Source: Luscinia megarhynchos
Taxonomy: Eukaryota > Chordata > Aves > Passeriformes > Turdidae
Assembly: GCA_034336665.1 (NCBI GenBank)
Contig: JAPFBE010000002.1
Location: 37,489,406-37,553,405, forward strand
Direction of reading: 5' to 3'
DNA: 64,000 nucleotides
Shown here: positions 37,512 through 49,938 of the stretch, piece after piece
Layout of the letters: every line of letters starts with the position of its first letter
How positions within the stretch are numbered: position 1 is the stretch's first letter
Translations under genes and position numbers: made by a program
Notes under the pieces: model-generated
The model's database searches: none
What the model was told of the DNA's origin: nothing
Seen by the model: the letters and a program-made list of their open reading frames with translations, nothing else

Positions 37512-37564
37512 CTTGAAGACACAGAGCTGCTAGTTCAACAGCAGTTTCATATGGGCATTTCAGT
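37512..37564 (-). CDS. EPB41L4B: EPB41L4B exon 6 (F2 lobe)
   Basis: This 53-nt exon completes a Lys codon and reads LKCPYETAVELAALCLQ, leaving G for the Ala codon that opens exon 7. It is the second F2 segment, equivalent to the 'L.C.....A.LAA...QAELGD' block of other FERM proteins. The acceptor is gtttttaag and the donor is gtatgc. The spacing to exon 5 is 714 bases. Confidence 0.95.
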
Positions 37565-38278
37565 CTTAAAAACAAAACAAAAAAATGAAACTATAAAATT
37601 AATGTCTCTTGTCAGTGAATTCCTCTTGTAATAAAGCTAAAAAGAAGCTTGATATAAAAACCAGAAACATTAACTTCTACAAACTCCCTAATGCTATGAA
37701 ACATCTACAATTAATTTTTACTTGTATATGATTATTTCTTAAGCTAGTACATTCTGATTAGCATAAAACATGATACACTTCACCATAAAACAAGTTTGAA
37801 CTAACAGACAACACGCTAAATCAACTAAGGAACCATTTTTACTTTAACACTGTATTTTAAAATACATGGATTTGAGGATTTTGTTTCTGCAATTAAAAAA
37901 AGAAATAGTGTAGGTGTGAATGAATATTGGTCAGGGTAAGACTATAAAAACACAAAGTATTTTTACAGAGTTGACCTGAACAAAAAGTGCTGCACTTCAA
38001 CTTTCTCATCCTCTATTTCACCCACCATACTGAAAAAATGTGGCCAGCCAATGCCACATTTTCAAGTCATAAAATCCAGGACAGTTTTCTCTCTTTAAAA
38101 ATTTCCGTCACCTGATCAATCCATCAAAATCTTTACCTATTCTATTTGTCAATAATATAGTCATGATATAGACACAAAGTCCTATATGTCTGTATTCTAA
38201 AGAAAAACCAAAATGCACTAGGAGATTAACTGTTATCAATTCTTTAAATTACAGCTGCAAGTGTAAAAAGATACTTAC
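37565..38278 (-). other. EPB41L4B: EPB41L4B intron 5
   Basis: A 714-base AT-rich intron with no recognisable element. Confidence 0.85.
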
Positions 38279-38323
38279 TTCCCTGAAAGAATGTCTTGCC
38301 GGAGCTGTAATACAAACAGGTAC
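38279..38323 (-). CDS. EPB41L4B: EPB41L4B exon 5 (45-nt, F2 lobe)
   Basis: This 45-nt exon completes the Arg codon, reads YLFVLQLRQDILSG, and leaves AA for the first Lys codon of exon 6. It is the first helix of the F2 (acyl-CoA-binding-protein-like) lobe; 'RY.F.LQ.+.D...G+L' is the family pattern. The acceptor ends tttgtcag and the donor is gtaagtat. Confidence 0.95.
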
Positions 38324-41300
38324 CTGACAAATAAAAATTCAGAAAGTCAGAAGTAATTACAGTGGCATCCTTCTAGTTCCACTGGCTGGAAGAATACCCC
38401 AATTCATTGAATAGTAACAGCAATTTGAATAACTTGCTCTTCACAAAAAAAGGGCCTTTAGGATCACAGAGATACACCCTCGCAAGCTTCAAAGCTCCCA
38501 CAGCTTTCACTAAAATCAAATAGAACATTTTTCGTCCATTGGTTGTGTTCAGGACATTGTCTAAAGTCTTGCTGTTTAGGATCTGCTCTATCTGAACACA
38601 CACCACAAAAACCTAAATGTTACTAACACTCCAGTATTCTCCTGAACTTGGGTTTTACCTAATTTAGGCAGGAATCTAGAAACAAAACACAGATAAAGGC
38701 ATGCAGGCTTCAGGGCTGACTTCTCAAACACAAATATAGAACATGGAGAAAGTCCAAATTGGGCAAAAGGAAAGGTTCATACCAAAATGTCACTTAAAAA
38801 TAGCAGAGAAGTTCTGAATAAAAGAATTCCATAGAACTCACACATTTATTTAAGCCAAGCAGGAATTCACAGCCCTCAAACTGCTGTAGTATTTTAAGCT
38901 GCTGCTTTGCTAATCTTCAGTTCTAGGCATGCTCCACTGAAACCACTCAGAGCTGGGCTCTGAGGCATGCACAAGTGCCCTGGGTCATGCCAGGGATGTG
39001 CAGAGCACAGGAAGGCACAGGCAGGCTCTGCACTGCTCAGGACACTTGGGTGAGGCTCGCAAAGATGAGTGACTCAAAAGAAAGCATGAAGCACTCCTGG
39101 AGAGCCCAGTAAATGCAAACAGAAACCTCTCCTGTCTTTACAAAGGAAGCTAGAAAGACAAAGTGGGGTTTTGCTCACAGAGGACATGCAGTGAACGTGG
39201 TGATGGGCAAATAGTCAGAATCAGACAGTGAAACAGAAATGAAAAGGAAAATTAAGATTTCCCATGATAACACAAGAGCAGAATCAGCTTTATATCCATG
39301 TTAGCTGTTTGTTACATCTCTGATTCACATACTTGGCTAATACCTGACTTGCCAATCAAATCTGGGTATTTGCATGTGTAGATAAAGCGTAGACAAGTAC
39401 ACTTCCTCTTCTTATTGATACCCAGATGATTCACAATCCCATGAATCTTCCAAATTGGCAAGAAGACTCTGGGCAGTGCTCCTGTCAGTGTCAGGTGGTT
39501 TGTGCAGCGCTGCAGCCCTGCCCTGGTGAGCATGGTTTACTCTTGCTGCTTTTCTGTGCACAGGCTGACAAACACTGGCATCTCAATTGCTGCTACTCCA
39601 AATCGGCAAAATCACTCAGAAAATTCTCCACAACACACAAGTACAGACATGTTCCTCTGTTGTTGTTCTAATTAAACTAACTAATCAGGTCACACCCAAG
39701 CCACAGATGTCTTCCAAAATGTACTGCATTACAACTGTGACTTTTAAACTGAAAAGAGACAGAGTGGGTGAAGGGTTTCAATGCTTCCCAGTACTGTGTG
39801 AATGATGAGAATGTGGTGTTTGTAGCTTCACTAGAAATTGAAGTCTACTAGAAAGCACATCTCCAGAAGGAATTTTAAATACCCCCTACCTGGAACATTC
39901 ATAGTTACTGTTAATGATGATTTTTCTTCTACTTGGAATGATTTTGAATATATAGTTATTAATCTTCACTTTTCACTCAACATGCTACATGGAAAATGTG
40001 ACCCAACTAGCATAAAGACTCTTAAAAAAACCTCCATAAATTAAAAGAATTAAAAATATAAGAACTGTAAAATTCTTAAATTCAAAATTACTTTCCCCCC
40101 CCAAAAAAGCACCCCAATTTTCTTACACAGTTTCACAGTGGTCTTCTGTCAAGCTTATAATTAAACAAAATTGTTCACAACACTGAATATTTAGCTGACT
40201 AAAGTGTTTTTCTAATTAAAATAGTCTTCTGAAATGTCACCTTTCAGCAATAATTAGATCACAAGGCATCAGAGGTTAATACTTTCAGACAAAACGTCTT
40301 ACTCGATCACAGCAATGATCACATAGCTCAGAAAGCCAATCTCACAGTGACTAGGATCATATGCTTCAGAGCATTAAGCAAGAAATCTTGTGGTAGACAG
40401 TAATGCAATAATGTGACCATAGGGGAAATGTAATACTTGTCAGACATGCACCCTGATGTATGAAGACTTACATAAATTTCCAGAAAACACATATTATTCC
40501 TACTAATTTAACTGCATTTTCTCATTAGAGATGTCCATAAATCATCCAGATTTTTGGATTCTCTTAAGACTTTATACTCAGCTACATAAGTGGCAGTAAT
40601 TTCTAGAAGTTAATTATACATTCTATAGGAATATGCCCTTTTATTGAATTAGCACTGCTGGACTAAATTGATAATGGATACTAAAGACCCTATGTCTATA
40701 TCATGAGGTGGTGACAATTAGCCCTTTAATCTTGTCTCAGGCAGTGAGAAAATCCCAGCAGACAGCAGGCATAAATTTAATGTAAACATGACATGCTCAT
40801 GAACTACAACAATCAACCATCTTTAAACACCTTAGGCTGATGAGGAGTACACTGATTATTGCCAAGCAAATTAGAAGACACAGAAAGTGCCCTACAGTGA
40901 GAGGCAGAACAAAAGAAAAGAAAATAACATTAAGATAGATTACTACTATACAAAGAAGACACAAAGCAAGCAGATACAAAAGATAGGTAAACTCTTTCCT
41001 ACTGCTGCTCCTTTTCCCAGCTTTCAGAATATCCTCTGAACCAAGGTGCTACAGACCCAGCAAGGTACAAGTCCACAGAAAACAACCCAGCAGATTGAAA
41101 GAAAAGACTTCCAGATATTTGTAGTGACTTTATACAATGCAAGCTTTTGCTTCACAGAGAATCACAGAGGAGCAGAAGCAATTCAAACAACGGTTAACCC
41201 AGAGCTCAAGCTGGCTATTCCCACAATTCTCTACCATTGGAACCATTTATTAAATCACCCCCAAGTTTCAGGGCAGGAGGAACAAAGCAGTGACACAATG

Positions 41301-41605
41301 GAAAACCCTTTCAGAGGATGGTATCAAGCAGGTGTCTCCCAGCTGCAGCTTTCCCCATCCAGCACTGCCTGTTTTGCCAACTTCAAAGCACCAAAACACA
41401 GCATCTCCTACACATCAACACACTTGGAGAGGCCCATGAATGCCCATGACAGCAAATAAAAAACAAGATGTTTCTCTGGCATCTTAGTAACTAAAGGAGG
41501 CAGACAAAATGACCACTGTTAGTAAGAAAGCTCCAATCACCTGCTTGCATGCCCCCACATGACTTAGATGTCTCAATGCCCCCCTCAGCCAGGCACAGCT
41601 CCTAC
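38324..41605 (-). other. EPB41L4B: EPB41L4B intron 4
   Basis: A 3.3-kb AT-rich intron. Nothing recognisable was seen apart from short homopolymer runs. Confidence 0.85.
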
Positions 41606-41684
41606 CTTGTAAACTCTTCGTGAAGGTTGTTCGGTTCTGATGAATAGTACTTAATTCGAAAATGCAACGTGTACGGAGGTCCAA
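41606..41684 (-). CDS. EPB41L4B: EPB41L4B exon 4 (F1-F2 junction)
   Basis: This 79-nt exon completes an Ile codon, then reads [20 protein letters not shown] and on to HEEFT, ending two bases into an Arg codon that is finished by exon 5. It is the F1-F2 transition, with the usual 'L.FR.K.Y...P..L.EE.TRY' pattern. The acceptor is tgcatgtgcag and the donor is gtaggagc. One oddity: the residue before EEFTR is His (CAC), whereas the family normally has Arg or Lys there. A CGC-to-CAC change would be a CpG transition. Confidence 0.95.
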
Positions 41685-43799
41685 CTGCACATGCAGAGAT
41701 TTTGAACAGGGTAAATGGTTTATACTCATTGCAGCCCTGCTAAGGCAGAACAGTCATCACACCTCCCCACAACCCAAGAGAACCCAAAATTAATTACATT
41801 TTTCAAATTCCTCAAAGAAAATATTTCCTTTTCTTTTTTTAATTTAAAAATGCGTGCAATAAACAAAAAGGATAGATTATTACCATACTTTTTGATACTC
41901 ATTAATTCAAATTTATCAAGGCAATAGTCCATTTGGCAAACACATTTTTGTCCAAAGAGGAGTGTCTCACAGCAAGCTGTGAATGACAGCAAGTTCCAGG
42001 TACACTCCCTGTTGCTGGGCCCAGAGGGAAGTGGAAGGAGAGGGTGATGCTCCTTCTTACCAGGCCCAAACACTACTCCAAAAACCCCTACACAATAGAT
42101 CAGCTTTCAGCTGAAACACATGAATGAGAGAAGGTAAGATAAATAAACTGAAAAGTGCTGGAGAAGACTCTAGAAGGTGTCCACGAACACAGAAAGCTAA
42201 AAAATTCTATGGAGTTGCAAGAATTGTTTCTCCTAATGTCAGCAGCTGAATGCTACACTGGACTTTGCACACAACACAGGTAACAGGAAGTTATCCAGCT
42301 ACCATGAAAATGTGACCAACGTATCCTTATCTGCCTAACCCTTATCTTTCAACCAACTGCCTGCTGATGTATTAATTGATGGAAAATTACTTTCCCTCAC
42401 TTTTCTAAGGTCTTCTGTAACACCACACCAACAAGTAAACGTGCCTATTAATGATCCTTCTACTGAATGATATGCAGCTAAAAGGCAAATACTTAGAGCT
42501 TTGATTCTGTCTCCATGTACAGCTCCTGTAAGTCAGGTTATAGCACCCTGAGCTTGCAGTTTGGTGCCACTGGTGAGGCCTGCATAGGTGAGATAATGAC
42601 TTGGGAAAGACAGCAGAATCCATCATGAAAGAGGAGCTGCTCACAAAGTGCAAGGTAAAAGTAACCTGTTGTGAGGCAGACCTTTACAACTTCAGCTTCC
42701 CTCTTCAGCATTCCTCAGAGTCAGGACTGGCCAAATTATTTTTAAAACAAGCCCTTCACACATTAAAAACAGACAAAAACATGGCACTAAACTGGCTGAA
42801 GGTATTACAGAACCATTGATTTTCTAGGACAAAGCTATTAGAGAAAGTGCACCTGAAATCAGCTAGTCACCTAAGGTAAAGCAGTCTGTAATGTGTGATG
42901 AAAAGGGGAGAGAAAACCAAAGAGCACAAACCTTACCCATTGCAGCTATCTTCACCATGACTCTAGCAGGCTGACACCCACACATCATGGGGTGACAGTA
43001 AACTATCCTAAAGGCCTCTGAAGAACTCCACAGCTTACAAAAATCATCTAGATACTTGGGCACTCATCAAAAAGAAAGACAAAGCTCCATTGAAGCAACA
43101 GGAACCTGTCTCATGAGGTCCTGCAAGAGGGTCAGCAATTTTCTTGAACACCTTTTAATCTCACAGAAACCATGTCCTCATGGCCCATGGCTGCTGCCAA
43201 CTGCAGTATTGTAGCAAAACATGTTAATTCCAATGCTGCACTCTATCCAAGCCTGCAACCAGATTATCAAACATCCTGCCTTGAACAATTTTCACAGAAA
43301 GACTCAGTCTCCCAATCCAACCCCTCCATCCAAAACTACACTTGACAAAACAGCAGGTATTTCTGCTAGTATTACCTCTAAAATAATAATCTGGAAATGA
43401 AAATAAATTAATCATTACACAACAAAGTATTTTCCTTCACTCTCTGAAAGAAATTGCAGGATATCTGTTCTGGATCAGAAGCAGTGACAGGAACCGTGAT
43501 CTGTGTCCAGGCAACCTAATTTCACAGATCAGACTGAAATCACCTGGCAACCTACTCTGCTTCAGAAACAGCACAGGTTTAACAAGGGCTTCTTAAGGCT
43601 GGCTGGGCTATTGCTTAGTAACTGCTCTTGCCTTTAGACATAATACAGTCAGCCAATTACTCATTCAATTAAAATTATCTTCTAAGAAATATTTATTCCA
43701 TTAAAGGCCATATTTAAACATTCTCTATCATGCTCTAATACACAAAATTCAAAGTCATTAGGAAGTAACAAAATAAACAGGCAGAGACATAGTACTTAC
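41685..43799 (-). other. EPB41L4B: EPB41L4B intron 3
   Basis: A 2.1-kb intron. I see no repeats or conserved motifs in it beyond the splice sites. Confidence 0.85.
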
Positions 43800-43842
43800 T
43801 TTTTATTTGCTTCTTAATGAATTTTGAATGGTCCAACCAGTG
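43800..43842 (-). CDS. EPB41L4B: EPB41L4B exon 3 (43-nt micro-exon, F1 lobe)
   Basis: This is a 43-nt exon. It starts in phase 0 with HWLDHSKFIKKQIK and leaves one base to pair with exon 4, making an isoleucine codon. The acceptor follows a run of seven T's (tttttttag) and the donor is gtaagtact, close to consensus. The tryptophan and the lysine pair are standard in the F1 lobe ('HWLD.AK.IKKQ'). The mammalian protein, as I recall it, has proline where this one has phenylalanine. It is isolated between introns of 9.3 and 2.1 kb. Confidence 0.95.
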
Positions 43843-46499
43843 CTAAAAAAAGAAAATCCACACTTAAAAGCAATTCCATTTCAAGATTTTGTTGAGTCCA
43901 TAAACCGATTACAATAAAATTTAACAGATAAAAATATCTTATAAGGAAATATTAGTCTATTTATTTCTGAACTTCTACACATTGGTGAAAGTATTTATTG
44001 GCATATTTAATAACTTTCCTTCTTCCATATAGGAAAGTTTGATTTTTAAATTCATCAGTACTGCTAGGGAAGACAGTCTTCCAGAGAAGAAACTTCAAAA
44101 TCCAAGGCCACAAAGCAGTTGAGGAAGGCACCCATTTGCCCCAAAATCCTGAGTTTCAGCCTCCTCTAAACCTCTATTTGATGGAGACCCTCCAGATCCT
44201 GTACTGTCCTGCTTTCCACTGCCCCATAGCCAAGTTTTTTCAAGGTAAGGATGGGGACTTAACCCCACTAAAAGCATTTGGGAAACACTGGTGGTACAAC
44301 CCACCCCTTCCTTTTTGAACTAAGGCAGAAGATCTGGAATAGTGCAACAATGATGACAAAAACATATGATTCCCAGCAAAGTTTAGGCACTCTCTTGTCA
44401 GTGTAAGTTACATCTACAGAAAGGCAGCAATAAACACAATCTGGTATAAATTTAGCTTAAATCTTTGACAGTCTCTGCTCAATGTCCTACAGAAGGCTGC
44501 AATCATATTTGAAGCAACTCCATGTAAATGCTTCTGCCATACAAAGTGATGAGAGATTTTTATTATTTCTTTGAAATAAATATTTTTCTATCTTATATAT
44601 ATTTTAAAATTATAAACTAGGTCCCAGGAAACAAAAATCTTAAGGAAAAAAAACCCCTCTTCCTTCTTTCCTATTAAAGCATTAATGTTTTCAGAATAAG
44701 GGTAATCTCCCAATGACTATTTATCACTACACCAATGCCATGCTACAAAGGCTAAATAAATGTGCAAAATTATTTGTTGTCCAGTAATATTGCTATTTAT
44801 TTACTAAGTATGTTTTAAATCAAGGTCAAAAATTCAGAAATGATTTTTTACAGATCAAAATCTGACAGCTTATGACCCTTAAGGTAAATAAATTTCACAA
44901 GAGGTAGAAAGAGAAAGAGAAATGGAACAATGATTCTGAAGGTGATTTTATTTGCAGGAGACTTGCAAGACTCCCTTAGATGAGGCTGCCAAGAAATCCA
45001 TTCTTACAATCCCCAATGTGGTAGAAATCTCTACCAGAATGGAAATAAAACATTGCAGCAGCTCATATAAATACATTTCTTAGAGTTGCAAGTAATTTAC
45101 TTTGTCTCTAGTTTGCTCTTTTATGAAAAATTACAGCTTTTGTGAAATCTCAAATTTTTGATAAGGAAAAAAAATATTAACATTGAAAGTTTGCCTTTTT
45201 TTTTAAACTGAAATTATGTAAGTCTGTTACTTTCACAGCTCCAGGGCAGATTAATTTTTTATTCTTCAAGTACCTAGCTATGAAAATGTCTTTCTATTTA
45301 ATATTTATTTTGGCTAAAGAAAAGCCCCTCAAAGACAAATATAATGAATGCATGAAAAGTTTAGCTTAATGCAAAAATATCTATAACATATGCCAAAAAC
45401 TTGTGCTAGTACCATGTTCTGGAACAAGCATTGCACAACCTGAACTAGAATAATTTCCTATGAAAAAACAGCTGACAGACCCTTTGTTGGCATGTGGTCT
45501 CTAAGGTACATTAAAGCTCAAACAAGAGTAAGTTTCAAACTTATTACTTGCAAGTGTGAATACTTGGAATAATGGCTAAAAGAAAACCTAACAAGACTCC
45601 AGGAACTACTTGTGCCAACCATTAATTGAAACTACAGCTTAGACAGGAAACTCATCACTCGGTACCTGAGCAGCCAGAGGCAGACAGCTCCAGGAGATAA
45701 AGCACAGTAAGCATTGAAGTCACCTCTCTTCAGAAGCAACAGTGAGCTGCTGTTTTCCCCCATCCTACACTGCACATCAAGTGTGTGATGTGCTACACAC
45801 AGATCATAAATACAAAGATGGAGGTAGGGCATGGACTGACAGTATTATCAACCCAGAGCTCCCAGACCTGGAAGCTTTCATGCAGATTTATGAACCAACT
45901 CCAATTTCAAAGTCAGATATTTTGTGAAATTTTCTGTGAAAATCAGGCTGAATTTTAACACTTCTTTGCCTCTTCACACTGTGTACCACACCAGCTTTCC
46001 AAATGTCCCTCTGAGCTGAAAAAAAAATCAAAGCACTCTAGCTAAAGCCTAAAATAGGTTTTGGGCTTGGCTACAAACCTTGGCTTGCTGACTCAATCAG
46101 AGGGAAGTGAAAGCCATGAATTTAGAAGTCTCACTGGGAAGCTGAATAAAACCAGAGGAGCCTTGCTCTCTCAGCACCTAACACTGTAGCTCTGCCTATC
46201 TTGTGCCCTGGCAAAACAACCATGCATCATTTCAGGGTCTGGACTCACCAAAGAAACTTAACTATGGATCTCAAAGTGTAGGACCAAGACTGACCAGACT
46301 CATTTCAACTATACACCATGATAATCCCTGTATCCTGTGTGGAATCAGAAATATCAGTGCAGAACAAGAAGGAGGAAAGGGATTAATTGCTTTAGGACTG
46401 TGTTATGATAGGAAGACAGTGTCTAAGCTACTTTACCCATAATAAGGGAAGAAAAACCCAAACCTGATCAAATGGCAGGTAATCAGAATTCTGTGATTA

Positions 46500-46835
46500 T
46501 GCCAGAACAGAACAAGTATTTCAGCTGGAAAGGACCTACAGTGACCATCCAGTCCCACTGCCTGACCACTTCATGTTATTAATGGAATCGTACAAACATC
46601 TCAAGACTGGCAGCCTTGGGACATCTCTAGGAAGTCTGTTCCAGTGCTTGACAACACTCTTGGTAAAGACATGCTACCCAATGTCCAGTCTGAACCTCCC
46701 CTGAAGCAGCTTTGAACCACTCCCATGCATCCTTTCACAGGATACCAGGGAGGAAAGCACAGAACCTCCCTCTCCACTTCCCATCATCAGCTCCAGAGAC
46801 CACTGTGGTTCCCTCCTTTAATTTTGTCAGGTAAA
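46500..46835 (-). mobile_element. CR1 LINE 3' fragment, antisense
   Basis: On the plus strand the fragment reads as antisense CR1: 'tttcagctggaaaggaccta', 'aggaagtctgttccagtgct', 'cagtctgaacctcccctgaa', 'actcccatgcatcctttcac' and 'gaacctccctctccacttcc'. It is moderately diverged and the ends are approximate. Confidence 0.85.
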
Positions 46836-49800
46836 CTGGAAGGTCAAATGCTAGATTAACTTCCATTTATTCCTCTTTAATCTCAGCAAAATTTCTTTGC
46901 CCTATCAAATGAATAATGCTTCCTATAGTAGCAGTAGCCATACAAAACAGTAGCCATTGACTGAGATTCATGTGTTGAAAACAAACACCAATTAATTCCA
47001 CATGAAAGACACAGCACTTAAAAAACCAATTTCTTAAAATAATGGAAGCATGTATTTATCTCAGCACGGTCTCCTGTTGATCACTCATTTTATCAACGTG
47101 AAAAGGAAAAAAAATAAATACCTCAATATGTTCTAATGGTAGCAGCCAGTATTTCCTCAAAATAGATATATAGCATGGGAAAGACATATTTGAGTTGAGA
47201 TACAGCAGATAAACTACAACTGCTAAAGCAGTCAACTTGTAAGGACCACGTGAGTGCCAAATGAAGACTGAAAGGAGGATTTCCACAGGCTGACACAATC
47301 CCATCACACATCTGAGCTTTGCAAATTCCACTGCCTCTCTACTCGCTTCCTAAAAGAATGAAAATTCCTTGTCTTGATTTATACAGCCCTTAAAGGTGAC
47401 CTGAAACGGAAAATATATGACATTTGACCCTTTTTTGGTTTGCTTTCTTTGCTAGCTTAAAATGCATGAAGAACATCTTCAGGTCACAGTGGTACAGCAC
47501 CACATCAACACTGCTGGAGGTGTGAGGACCAACCTGATCCAGGTGCAAAGTTTTATCAGTTTTCTAAGCTAGAAAGTCAGACCAGCTGGCCCCTTCAACT
47601 GACACCATTCTGCAGCTCCCATGCCAGGTTTTGTCGTGCCTTGTGAAGAAGGGCTGCCACCTTGCACAAGTCAGGCACAGTGAGACAGAGCAGGCAGTGC
47701 AGAGTACAAGCAATGCTGCCCAGCAGCAGAAGGGCAGATGGAGCTGTGACACAGCTCTGGATTGTGATCTTGGGAAGGACAAGGCCACAGAGGCTAACTC
47801 CAGAGCCTTAATGGGTCTTTACCAGCCCTGAGACCACATGTCATGTGGCATTCATGGAAGTCTGGCCTGTCCCAGTCTGAGTCAGCACACAGCTATCTCA
47901 GAAGCATCCTGATGAATGGTGTGGTTAACTGCAGACCAGATAAACTAACCAAGAATAATAGAAAGATACAGGGACATCCTTCAAGTCCATTAGCCTATCC
48001 TAATTCATATCCATGTGAAAATCAAAGAATGATTTTGCTTTGTAGACTTGTGACAGAAGTAAAACAGAATTATATAAAAATTATATTAAAAACCTGCCTA
48101 GTCTAGTATATTTCTCATTCAGCTTACTTTACAGACAAGGGAAGCTGATACCACTCCAGATCAATCCTAGAAATTTACTTTCAATTTTGATGCCTATGTC
48201 CAAGCATTCAAAAATAAACTGAAGGGATTTGTAACAACTGACTAAACCTGACTAAATCTGTGGAAGAAAACTGAGAAAACCATTTCAGCTTACACTCCAA
48301 CCACACACAAAGACAAAAGAAACCAGCACAAACTGTTTGCTGTCCTAGAGAGAATTCTTTACAGTCGGGAGAGAGGTGCAGAAGCATCACTGACAGACAG
48401 CATCACAAATACCTGCCCTGTACACCTGCTTCTCTGTGTCAGAAAATTGTCCTCCCAAAACAGCAGGTGCTACTGGAAGACTACAGACTGCTATTTGTTA
48501 GTGTTTTGGAGTCTTCCACCAAGTGCTCACAAACCACAATACACACCTGGACAACCACAGATGAAAGTGTTCCACATTCATCAGGTGTTCTGCATTGCTG
48601 TGGAGACAGCCACATGCCTTTGTCCAGTTACTAAACTGGTATTCCTATCACTGCCACTATTAGAAACTGAAGCATCAAGTGCTACAGGATGTTCTACAGC
48701 TTTTGGGACCCTGCATCTGTGACTGGTATTTTTTCCTCTGACAATCCACGGACATACATCCTGCAACAACCACAGTCCCAAGGTGCTCATAATCCAGAGG
48801 AACAAGAGAGATTCAGGGATAGGAAACTGAGTCACAGAGGAATGTCACAGTTTATTCATGGGGAAAAATAGTATGTTTGTAACAGTAACAGAAAAGGAAA
48901 CACTTAGCATTATCAAAATATTTACCAGTCTCCCTTCTTTCCCACATCCAGTGTATTAAAAACAAGGCTAGTCCCTATTTTCTTCTGCTTCATGAAAACT
49001 TGTTAAAGTACAAAAGGAAAAAGACTCCCAGATATCACACTATGAAGCTAATTGAGTGGTTTGAACTGCTCATTTTTCCCCATCCCTCACATCTTAAGAA
49101 GTCATGGCAGTAATACCAAAAGCAGCAGCTGAAAAAATCTGATCAATGAGCCCTTAAAAGAAAATCCAGATAGATACAGCAGAGGCAGTCATAATGAACC
49201 AAGGTCCTGCCTGGTTCAAGTCCCTGCCTGACCTGCTGGAACATCCAGGAATCTAGTTCTTGATGCTTAGAGGAAACAACGACACTTATATTATCTGCTA
49301 TCCAGCTTGCTTCCTACCTGCCCCCCAGCACTGATGATCCTTTGTCATAGAGGTGAGCATCCTGACACACTGCTGCTGATCAGGCCAGCTCTGGCCATGT
49401 TTCTTCCCTCTTGCTTTTGTACTTGGAGCACTTGCTTTCATGAAAGCCTATTTCCCTTCTACACAATCTTCTCCGTGTCTTCCCTTCATTGTCTTCTCAC
49501 CTTTTGCATCAAAACCCAATTTAGAAATTGGTCAACACTGAGAAGTTCAGATGGCAATGTGGTTTACCAGGACAATTCACTGCAGGCTGGTCCTGGCACT
49601 CACAGCCATGGGCACCTGGCACAGGGTGTCCCCACACATCAGTACACACACTCTAAATCCAGTCCTTCCCAATGTGCCAGGTACACTGGGTGCAACCACA
49701 CATCCTCAGAATGGCTCAACTGGCTGCAGAGCACAGCTGGGAAAGGCTGCTCCATACAGACCTTCTTTAAGCTAAGAGGTCTTTGTGACATTAGAGATCA

Positions 49801-49920
49801 GACATAAAGGACTTAAACAACTTGGAGGACCACTGAAAGAGACACGTGAGAAAAGGGACACTTTACTTTCTTTTGCTCCCATCCATTCCCAGGGATGACA
49901 GCAACTCATTTGCACAAACT

Positions 49921-49938
49921 AAAAAAAAAAAAAAAAAA
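49921..49938 (+). repeat. A18 homopolymer
   Basis: A run of 18 A's in intron 2. I looked upstream for a retroposed gene copy and recognised none. Confidence 0.9.

Noticed and set aside
41046..41459. 137-codon plus-strand frame in intron 4
   Set aside because: No domain, no splice-site context and no similarity; it is likely a chance frame.
49307..49938. 166-codon plus-strand frame followed by an A18 run, resembling a processed retrocopy
   Set aside because: The translation is not recognisable, no target-site duplication is visible, and isolated A runs occur elsewhere in these introns.
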